This document shows positions 47,241 through 56,259 of a DNA stretch of 64,000 nucleotides, piece by piece. Origin of the DNA: Paracentrotus lividus. Lineage: Eukaryota > Echinodermata > Echinoidea > Camarodonta > Echinidae. Made by a program: the position numbers and the translations under genes. Location of the stretch: contig CALNVZ010003433.1 of the NCBI GenBank assembly GCA_940671915.1, positions 26,697,381 through 26,761,380 on the forward strand. Direction: 5' to 3'. The notes below the pieces were generated by a model. It did not search any database. It saw only the letters and a list, made by a program, of their open reading frames with translations, and was not told where the DNA came from. How positions within the stretch are numbered: position 1 is the first letter of the stretch; every line of letters begins with the position of its first letter.

Positions 47241-48788
47241 CCGAGTGAGTCAGAAAAAAACTAGACACCTAGAAAAATGTCAATAAAAAGAAAACCAATT
47301 GAAGATGCTAGTACTAGAAGTTCCCATGTTACATTTTGGCCCTCTGTTACATTTATGTAACAATGTGTCGTGTTCATCCAAGCGTAAAGACATACCACAC
47401 AAAAATGGTACCAAAAGATGCGGGAGGAGTTACTCTTTCGGAAAAATAAGTGAAGATGCTAGTACTAGACGTTCGTATGTTACATTTTTACCCTCTGTTT
47501 CTCAAAACTGATTTGATGTAAAATAGGAACTTCTAATACTAGCATCTTCAATTTATAAACACCAAATTATTACATGTATGCATATTCCAAATGAGTAATT
47601 ATTCCTATATCTTTTGGTACTAATTTTGCATGTTAAATATTTATGCTTTGATGAACACAGCAAATTGTTTGCGAACATGTAGATTCCGAATTGTGCAAAA
47701 GTGGGAGTAAAATCAAAACAACAAAAAGCTATAAAAAAAGCAACTCCATCCTGATTAAAATAGCATAACTTTTTAAAGAAAATGTTTTGCACTTATTAAG
47801 AGTGTGTTCAATGTCCAGTTTCAAATTTATACGCCAACATGAATCATGATACAAAACGCAATTACTAAACACAAACACAAACGCGATCAGTGGTGCACCG
47901 TTCAGTGTCAAAAATTTAAAGCTGATAACATTTCCATCGTCTTTAAATTCCCCGCTCTCAAAAAACAAACATCTTCTCCTTTTTTCACTTGCACCGGAAG
48001 CTTCCATTGCGAGAGCACATTTAAACACGTTTGAAAACTCAATCCTGTTCAGTGTTGCATTTCGTTGCAATCGCGATGCTCAAGGTCGTAAAATTGAAGC
48101 TGATTGTGTTTCCAAACGCATCGAGATTTGAAACACGTTTACTTTTTTGACCGGGAATGGGGACAATGAACACCCACTTTGTTTCTCTTTATATCAGCAT
48201 TTTGTATCATGATTCATGTTGGCGTATAAGTTTGAAACTGGACATTGAACACACTCTTAGTTGGCACGGGTGTTGTGGCACATGACTACATTTTGTGTGA
48301 AAATGAGATAGATCTGTAGAGTCAGGCATGAGTGAGCACACGTCAAAGACAAAATAATCACTTTTCAAAATTATTAAGAGGCCTTTTTAGGTCTGTCAGT
48401 GACAATTCACTCTTTGATGTGTCAATGGATTACTTGACGAATCAATCAAATTTTACACAGACTCTTGTCGATGACTGTAACAACATCCTTGCCAAGTTAG
48501 TTGGCTCAAAACATTTTTGTTAAAAAATTATGCTACTTTATTCAGGATGGAGTTGCTTTTTTTTATCCGCTTTTGTTGTTTTAATCTTATCCCCACTCTT
48601 GCACGATTCGAAATTGACATGTTCGCAAACATGTCATTACGTTCATCCATTAGATAACACACAAAATTGGTACCAAAAGATGCGGGAAGAGTTACTCTTT
48701 CAGGACAAGTCATGTATACTAATTTGGGATTGATTATTTGGTTTTCTTTTTTATTGACATTTTGTCTAGTTTTTTCTGACTCACTCGG
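47241..48788. mobile_element. 1.55-kb TA-flanked element with long terminal inverted repeats, hosting a MITE
   Basis: Ends ccgagtgagtcagaaaaaa and the inverse at 48788, extended by ctagaca and tgtcaataaaaa, give terminal inverted repeats of about 60 bp with TA beside them. Inside, ggtaccaaaagatgcggga-gagttactcttt occurs at about 47406 and 48668, and agatgctagtactaga occurs several times. The TA target and terminal sequence recall mariner-type elements. No transposase frame, although a 63-codon frame of unknown origin lies at 48332-48523. Confidence 0.8.
47799..48257. mobile_element. 459-bp nested MITE with 60-bp inverted repeats and TA duplication
   Basis: Ends agagtgtgttcaatgtccag and inverse, continuing through atacgccaacatgaatcatg with only about two or three mismatches in 60 bp. 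TA at 47797-47798 and 48258-48259. It is inserted in the 47241-48788 element, so it is younger than its host. Non-coding. Confidence 0.9.
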
Positions 48789-49443
48789 TATAGCGCATTT
48801 CATAAACATAAGAAAGTAGGCACACATAATTCATAATGTATTTCTACAATGTACAGCAAAAGATTGTAAAAACCTCAACAAATGGAAAGAGTACTAAGAT
48901 ATTGAAGATAAAACATGGCATTGGTATTCATATTTTATGATTTATATTCTTTCAACTATTGATATAAAAATAACATGGTTTCAATATGAAATATTGAATA
49001 GAATATCATATATGAAAGATTCAAATTTAATCTTGTAACTTATAAAATTTGTTCTTTTTATACCAACAGTGAAGAAACCAAATACATATTTTTTGTAACT
49101 GTCCCTTCTCAGACATAATTTGGTCAAAATTTGATCAATAAAAAAACAAACTCACTATAAACCAAAATAAAAATTTTGGTTCAAAACCGAGTAAATTACA
49201 AATGAAGAAGATTAGTATAAATCCAGTTTCTGCAAGTTCTAAGAAACTGAAACATCACTGAGAGAATTCTGTCACTGCTACCACACATCATAAAATAGGC
49301 TTGCATGCGTTCGATGAAATTGAAAGCAGTCACTCAGTCTAGTCTCATATTTGTCCTCTTTATTTGTCATTTATTCGGTTATCTTATGCGCAACATTTAT
49401 GAATGCAATGAAGGAATCATTCTAATGTTGAAGAGTTCCTTTA
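48789..49443. other. Intron interval, no gene recognised
   Basis: AT-rich unique-looking sequence without repeat borders or coding signal. Confidence 0.6.
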
Positions 49444-51470
49444 TAGGCCTGTCTCACGGTTAGGCGCCACTTTTCGTCAACCTACAATGTAGGCATCAAA
49501 ATTTCAAATTTGATTTGAAATATCAAAGAGTACAATTTATCAATCTTGGGAATGTAAATTTACAGATAAATGTGATGACAGAGATTAATCAATGCCCCAC
49601 TCCCCTATGTTAAAAATTATAGACACTGTGAAGATTAAGGATATTTAAATAAAAAACAATATTTCAATCACACAGACATAACTTATCGTTCCATGTCTGC
49701 TACCAATATTTTCATATATTTACATGATAGAGGGCTATTCAAGGAAACTCTGTTCCAAATTGTATGCTTTGTTATGCATTTTTCGTTGAAATATAAAGAC
49801 ATTTAGGGTAAAAAATGAATAAAGGAATGAATTTGAAAAAAGAAAGTTGCTCTCATTTTAAACTTCCTTGTTGATGTTCTGTATTGTTTCATAGAGACAA
49901 TGATCGTGGTGGGGGACATCTACATCTGTAATAGTAACATTGCTAATGTCTGACTTTTTATTTTACATTCTGAAACAGTAGGTGGTGGTGGATGTGACAA
50001 AACTAAATGTGAACGGACATTTCAAATTTTGACCAATGATAAATAAATAATTAACAGATGTGAACCTATAATTATATTTCTAACAGTCGGCAAAATATAA
50101 TTTCCACTCACAATAGGAGTCGATTATCCCATAAATTTCATTTTTCACAATTACTGCCAACTGACATAGTGGATGTGACATTATTCATGTGAACGGAACG
50201 TGGTTCTTCTAGTTTTTGTCAAAGATTTTCTCTTTAATCACACTAATGTTGCATATAAATATCACTTGGTATACAGATATTATACAGAACATAAATAACT
50301 CCTCACAATTTCTGCATTCTGTAAAGTTATGAGTGCCTAAAAAGCATTGTGGGCAGATGTGACAAAATCAGATGTGAACAGACATTTTTTCATTTCCCAC
50401 CTAAAGAGCTTAAAACTTCATGATGAATAAAGATCTACATAGAGTTAGTGGAGTATTCATAGCGAATATCATCTCCATTGGTATGGAGATTATTATTTTT
50501 CAGAGCAGCATGGTGGATGTGGCATGTAAACGGAAATATGGCATATATATTTTTATATTTTTTTGTAAATTTCAAGTAACATAGAAATCTCTTTGTCAGT
50601 CATTATTATCAACTAAATAAAGAAGATAAAATATCCTGTGACTCAAAGCTAATTAACCTTTTTAATCTTGAGATAAATATGAAAATGCAAAGCTGAAAAA
50701 ATAGACTGGTGGATGTGACAAGTGTGAACAGACATTTGTATCGTGAAGTAAAATAAAAACTTAAAGTTGAAATTCCTAATTTTTTCAAAAGATGTAGAGG
50801 TTACCCTTGTTTATTAGTATATTTTAAAAATCTGGAGTCACCTGAGCCAAATTTTTTTTTATGGCATTCCGAAATTTTGGTGGATGTGACGAAAAGTGTG
50901 AACGGAAACTTAAATTGTATTATTTAAATTGTTCTTATGTCATCAGATTTGCACGAGTTTCAGTAAAATTTTCTACACTTGCTGTGGCAAACCTAAGCTG
51001 TACTCAGACACCATTTTCATTAAACAGCCCTTCTGAAGTACATGGCACTTGCATGTACATCCTTAAATGTGAACGGACACCGTCACATCCACCAAGAGAA
51101 TTTCGATGTGAAAAAAAAAATTGATTAAAAAGGTGGTCAAAATTTTTGAAACCTATTATGATTTATTACATGAACAAAACAACTGAACATATCAGTGCAT
51201 TTAATCGAGAGCTCAATGTTTTTAGGACTGGCACAGTTTCCAAAAAAGGTATGTTTGCCAGGTTGACACCAGGTTGGTCCCATTTGGACACATCTCACCC
51301 TACTGAACAAAAATGCTTGGGAGTTAGATTTTCGTTATGCTATGGGAGGTAGAACCCACATGGGTCTAACATATGCATATCAAAACATTTCATTAATCTG
51401 CTCATATTCTATTTAGGGGGCTCAAACCTGAAAAATATGAAAAGTGGCGCCTAACCGTAAAACGGGCCTA
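49444..51470. mobile_element. 2.0-kb TA-flanked element with seven periodic copies of GGATGTGAC...GTGAACGGA
   Basis: Terminal inverted repeats: ggcct/cgt-t-acggttaggcgccacttttc at 49446-49480, inverse at 51435-51468, with TA doubled on each side. The word ggatgtgac with gtgaacgga 8-12 bp later lies at 49991, 50172, 50356, 50515, 50712 and 50883. A compact head-to-head copy ends the series near 51070-51090. Intervals are 181, 184, 159, 197, 171 and about 199 bp. Filler between words is unrelated. No transposase. Confidence 0.85.
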
Positions 51471-51721
51471 TAATCATATGTGACATTTAAATCGCCAAAG
51501 TAAAAAAAAAAAAAAAAAAAGACAAACTAAAAAAAAAAAAATATTGGCCCCAATTGAATCACCATTTTTTTTTCTATCTTTATTTATATAAATTTATTTG
51601 CTCTGCACGTTGTTTTTAACGATCATTCACTCCCAAATCAATGACCAATAAGGAAATCTGAAATATCATACATCTTTATTATCATAGCTCGATTGAAAAA
51701 AAAACCAAAAAAAAAACTCAC
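51471..51721 (-). other. Intron start with poly-A runs
   Basis: Poly-A at about 51503-51521 and 51529-51541, otherwise AT-rich. No gene. Confidence 0.8.
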
Positions 51722-51895
51722 CGGATAATTTGCAAACGTAATGTTGCTTGATACCGTGAAGTGTTACAGGAAAGTTGGGCATGTACACCGGCTCTGTAGG
51801 TACCATTTTGCCATTTACGCGTATTGGGCGACATGGGTTTGTATCTGTTTGTAGAGGTACACCGCCAGTATCATCTGTCGAACTTAAGGCATGAG
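51722..51895 (-). CDS. Lectin gene exon of unrecognised domain, upstream of the HYR array
   Basis: Acceptor ctatattgtcag, donor gtgagt; 174 nt, phase 1-1. It reads HALSSTDDTGGVPLQTDT, then NPCRPIRVNGKMVPTEPVYM and PNFPVTLHGIKQHYVCKLS. Two cysteines 45 residues apart could form a disulphide. I do not recognise the family. Assignment to the lectin gene rests on strand, phase agreement with HYR exon 1 and the absence of any other gene between. It could alternatively be the end of a neighbouring gene. Confidence 0.6.
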
Positions 51896-52331
51896 CTGAC
51901 AATATAGAAATGTTACATACGAGTAACAATAATAATGGCAGCTTTGACAATAGATAATAGTAAATAATATATGTATATATATATATATACTTTAGCATAC
52001 AGTATCAAAAGATGATTCTCTTATTCAAAGATGATTATCTATGAAATTTAGCATATGATTAATATTTTGTACAAATTTCTTGTTTTGAGTCAGTTGTAGA
52101 TAGCACTGATCATCAAGGTCTGTTCAATCGAAAGCTTGGAAAATCAAAATAAGGAAATAATTAGAAGCTATAACCAGATTTCATGTGTGTCATTTATATA
52201 TTTTGCATGTTTTTATTATTAAATTCCATGAAAAACCAACGACGTTTTGTTCAGGAAACAATTCTCTTGCCCTCACTCTGTCTAATTATATACATATAAA
52301 GTACATGAATATAAATGATTAGAGGACTTAC

Positions 52332-52401
52332 CACTAAAAGGTGTATCTTGATGATGTATCAACATGCCACCAAGAATCATAAAGAATATATTATTGGGTA
52401 G
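52332..52401 (-). CDS. Possible leader exon of the lectin gene
   Basis: Acceptor gtttcttctacag, donor gtaagt; 70 nt, entering in phase 0 and leaving in phase 1, which fits the next exon. It reads LPNNIFFMILGGMLIHHQDTPFS. The hydrophobic core IFFMILGGML could be part of a signal peptide started in an upstream exon; the internal ATG alone would give a poor leader. Caution: the acceptor and the first codons recur at 62881-62930 as part of a dispersed repeat, so this exon may be fortuitous. Confidence 0.35.
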
Positions 52402-53357
52402 CTGTAGAAGAAACGTGAGAGAAAGTAAGTTAACTTTAATTGTAATAAGAAATACAATGGAAATGCTTCTTTTTGCCTTTTTCTCAACTTTTAATAACTC
52501 CGTTTGAGTTCGGTATATTCAATTCATGTTGAAACAATGTTGATCAAATATCGTGTACATTTACTGATGATGTCGAATAAATTTCAATTCAATTCAATTC
52601 AATATATAATGAAACAATCATTATACATACGTATAACATATATATCGAATATATTTCCAATTTTGACACATTATGATATAAGATAACTGTGAACTTATAT
52701 GTAAAAGCATTATCCTAATTCTTTGTTTGCAATGGCGGAAGGGAACAGGCTGCGATTCCGTGGTTACACAACACATGAGGGAACGAGAGGTTCACGGTTA
52801 ACGTGACCGGCTGACTGGGAAGACGGTGCTCAACCCAGAGGCACAGGAAACAGTATCCTGGGCCATTGGTTCCCTACGCAAGATCTGGTAATCGCAGCCT
52901 GTCCCCAACGCCTGTTCATGGCGCTCTTGGCCATTCCTCTCCTAGAGGGATATTGGAAAATTATTATATTTATTACAGAAACGGTACCAAAAAACAACCC
53001 TCCAAATCCCCACAATTTCTTTTTTCTTTTTTTTTTTTTTTTTGCCTGGCCGAATAAGACCCCTGGCACGTGTTTTATAATTTCTACTTTCTTTATGACT
53101 CTACAATTCAATTCAATTCAATTAATGGTTTATTGCTCCTAACAACAAAGGATACATGATTAGCAGCCGATTCGCAGAAATATGCATGTTTATAGTTAAA
53201 ATTATGTAAACGTTCCAATCCACATCATGCTAAAGCATTTTCATAGTCTATATAATTTATGCCAAGCATTATTTCACACGCTCTTTACTGTATTGATTCT
53301 ATAATAAATCCACTACTTTATTTACAGTAAGTGCTCCATTAAAAACAGGGACACATA
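52402..53357. other. Retroposon tails and a GC-rich fragment; no gene
   Basis: A (TTCAA)n tail after aataaatt at about 52575-52602 looks like the plus-strand 3' end of a retroposon. A second such run, (AATTC)n at 53103-53124, would be the tail of a minus-strand copy. Between them, 52730-52960 is GC-rich and unlike its surroundings, probably transposon-derived, but not identified. Confidence 0.5.
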
Positions 53358-54347
53358 GGGTACATGCAGGTAATATGGGCCCCCTAAGCTCATATACCTA
53401 ATTTGCATAAAATTGCAAAATGGCACACAGTCTATTCTTTGTTTATATGAATCAATAACTACTGCCAAAACTTTTATTGTGAAGAAAAATAATTATCACC
53501 AACCCCCCTGTCTGCAATATTCAAATGTTGACGTCATTACCAAAGTGCCCATATTACCTGCATGTGCAGGTAATATGGGCACATAATGTATTTAATGTAT
53601 GTTTTAAAAACTACAATGACTCATCCATGTCTGGAATTTGCTTTAAATGTTGAAAATCATTAACTTTAAGATATCATTTGAAATTATAAGACCCTTCAGT
53701 AAATACTTTGACCATATATTTCATTGTTTTGTATTTTTTATATTATTTCTTTTTTTAAATTTTATTTAAATACTATTTTCATTATACAAGTCAATACAGG
53801 CCTACAATAAGTTATTTATATTAATTATATACTGTGAATATACCCAAAAAAAATCGTAGCAAAGAGATTGATGCCTCATCCCAATACTGAGTACCAGAAT
53901 CATTTCCGCCATTTTGGATGGCCCATATTACCTGCACTAATGTTGCTGTGTCAGGCAAGCATTCAATGCCACATTGCACCCCTTCACTACAACAAATTGA
54001 CCTGAACACACTAGTATGATCAAAATGAAACTATAAGCCTACTAAATATACAAAACAATTGAGGTTACCCCCTCAAACACTCTTTCACCATCACATTCTG
54101 TGAAATATCAAATTTTACATCAGGGTAAAAAAAATGCCGTATGTTTTATGTACCTTGTTGGTTTTTAGCAATTTTCTCAGAGAAATTTCGCCATCAGATG
54201 CTCTCACGATGATATATTTTTGTATACAGTTCATATGAACAACATTACGGTGCTCACACCGGTCATCGGTCACCAGTCAACGGTCACGACATGATTTGCT
54301 TCAGGTGGCCCATATTACCTGCCTTCCCATATTACCTGCATGTACCC
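53358..54347 (-). mobile_element. 990-bp MITE, word CAGGTAATATGGGC (copy 2, inverted)
   Basis: Inverse copy of 35447-36425 with the same ends, TA on both sides (53356-53357, 54348-54349), the same central head-to-head word pair near 53545-53580, and very high similarity by eye. Two near-identical copies 18 kb apart imply recent activity of the family. Confidence 0.9.
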
Positions 54348-54562
54348 TATTCCAATATTGGTCGAATATAACCCGTGTAATTAAGGTCAGATATTGGTAG
54401 ATTATACTGTTGGACCAAACTAAACAACTACTTTATTATAAGTATTATGATTAATATCATCATTATAAATATTATTGCATCTCTTTATAATATCACAAAT
54501 ATGTATATCCCATTTGAACTTTGACTAAATATAAAACCAAGTATTTTGACAGTTTCTGTATA

Positions 54563-54812
54563 TGAAGAGCTTCATTCCAAAATGGACCAAATCCAATTTC
54601 GTAACTTCATAGTAAACGTCATTTCTTCGCCAGATTTTGTACAGGCGTCTATTGAAAATTAAAATTAAAAGTCGCAATTTCTGAAAGTTGCATTCACATC
54701 TCGGGTTAGTACTTTTGTTCAAAGATAGGCTTGTACCTGAACAAAGTCCTGATATCAATAACTCAATTTTCATCACAAGTGGAAGTACTCCCTTTTGGAA
54801 TCAAGCTCTTCA
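54563..54812. mobile_element. 250-bp MITE related to the 46007-46722 element
   Basis: Inverse ends tgaagagcttcattccaaaa and ttttggaatcaagctcttca (one mismatch), TA on both sides. The word agtactcccttttggaa near 54784 resembles the GTAGTACCTTTTGGAA word of 46007-46722. Confidence 0.7.
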
Positions 54813-55401
54813 TATTTCAAGGAAGTATCTCCACTAAACCCTTTATCAGGTTAAGGTAGATGTTTTTTGCCAAAGTAACTCCAATAACATAGCATTTGTT
54901 ATGGTTTAGATTCATATGATTGCTAGGAGAACAGTTAACAAGTTCATTCTGTTGAGCTTGCAATATAGATGGAGTTTGTAATAAACGATTTCCAACTAGG
55001 TTCAAAGAAAACATGCAACAACATTTGAAAGTGGGCATTCCAGCTATTCATTTTATTCTATATTTCATTCTGTAAGATTATATTTGTTTAATTGTTGCAT
55101 GTTTTTAATGAATGGAAATAAATACAATACAATACAAAAAGGCTGACGAAAAGTTCTTGAGCAATTACTTCAAACGTCGGAAAACATGCACTCCATCTCT
55201 TTGAAAATACAAATGTTCTTGCAAATTGAAGCTGTGAGCTAGATACGTATGAAGCACTTGTCATCCGCTGAACCCTCCGTCTAGCGTTCGCGTTAATAAA
55301 TGTTCGCACATTCTTGACTTGCGACCTGTGAAATGACGCTTTTATGTTATTATAAAACAGGCGAGGTAATATGCTTGAAAAGGATATGTAAAGGTGACCT
55401 T
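54813..55401. other. AT-rich interval with (AATAC)n retroposon tail
   Basis: aataaatacaatacaatac at 55119-55136 resembles a LINE/SINE 3' tail on the plus strand. No gene. The last five bases (acctt, 55397-55401) are the target duplication of the Gypsy element. Confidence 0.6.
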
Positions 55402-55536
55402 TGTTGACTCAAAATAAAGAGATTTCAAACGGGTTCGTACGTTCTAAGTATCATGTTGGTATTCATGAACATAACAACAACGTTGCGGTATCGATACTTG
55501 TGATCGGGATATCGTTAACTTCTAAGTCCCGTAACA
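55402..55536 (-). repeat. 3' LTR of the Gypsy element
   Basis: 135 bp. On the minus strand it begins tgttacgggacttag and ends gactcaaca-type TG/CA borders. It differs from the other LTR by three substitutions and one single-base gap. Confidence 0.95.
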
Positions 55537-55983
55537 TCTCCCTTCCTTATAAAAAAAAGATCAATGTTTTTTTCCAATCATTTTCTCTCCCCTTTTTGAT
55601 TATTATTATGATTTCAATATCCCAATCACATTACACACTTTTGATACCTGAAATTTCAAATGAAGAAAAATATGATCATGTGATATAAAAAATATAACTG
55701 AGTCCATTGTCCATTTGTTTATGTGTTGCATCGAGTTCCAAAATAAAAGCATCCAGTTCTTTGTGCAGATTAGTTTTGAGTGAAAGTGAAGTGAATTGTA
55801 TCGCGAAATTCCACAAGTCCAGGAAGTTTCCAGGTTTTTTTTATTTTTTGGTTTTTTCGAGCGAAATGTTTTTGTTCATGAAATGCTGAATGCTGAATCC
55901 AACTAAAACAATATAACGCGAACTCCTTACAGGTATATTTACACTTGCTTCTAAATACAAGTTCAGTGTTTTAAGGGTTTTCC

Positions 55984-56199
55984 TTAAGTATGGCTCATTT
56001 GCACACAAACTGGTCGAATCTCGAAGGCATTTGGATGTTTTGCCCTTGTTCTCGTCGATCTGGTCGGTCTGCTGGGATCTGTATTTGCTACACGACCAGG
56101 GCTTGTAGACTCACTTCGAGAGGTGCTGCTTGGTATATCATCAGCACGTGTTTCAACTGGGGTTGCAACAGCTTCTGCATATGATGGTTGTTGCCGCAT
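55984..56199 (-). pseudogene. C-terminal tail of Gypsy integrase
   Basis: Ser/Thr/Arg-rich tail (YAEAVATPVETRADDIPSST, later RSTRTRAKHPNAFEI) ending in a stop at 55984. It lies in a different frame from the integrase domain before it. It is disordered by composition and typical of the variable integrase tail. Confidence 0.7.
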
Positions 56200-56259
56200 T
56201 CTTTCTCCGATGGCTGAATAGCTTCTTCTGGGTGGTACTGTGTGGGTGGTCTATCTGTT

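Larger units (their letters stand above)
14827..52401 (-). other. HYR-repeat / C-type lectin gene, full exon model (11 exons, two of them tentative)
   Basis: Eleven minus-strand exons with AG/GT borders can be joined with agreeing phases: 52401-52332 (tentative), 51895-51722, 44098-43838, 43571-43308, 42599-42336, 34500-34237, 34022-33759, 20225-19953, 18241-18178, 15825-15657 and 15066-14827. The sum is 2307 nt, or 768 residues and a stop. Predicted layout: possible short hydrophobic leader, an unrecognised 58-residue segment, six hyalin repeats (HYR, an Ig-like adhesion fold) and one C-terminal C-type lectin domain. The product is presumably extracellular, as both families are. Every HYR exon is phase 1-1, so units can be duplicated or lost without shifting frame. 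The start exon and any further upstream exons are uncertain. Confidence 0.75.

Noticed and set aside
47553..48070. Minus-strand frames of 79 and 113 residues
   Set aside because: They run across the border of a nested MITE and its host element.
48332..48523. 63-codon frame inside the 1.55-kb element
   Set aside because: Too short, no recognised domain, no splice context. Could be a transposase scrap, but nothing supports it.
49991..51090. Regularly spaced repeats resembling a CRISPR array
   Set aside because: Animal DNA with introns, repeats degenerate and in both orientations, spacers about 150 bp, and enclosed by transposon ends; no cas genes.
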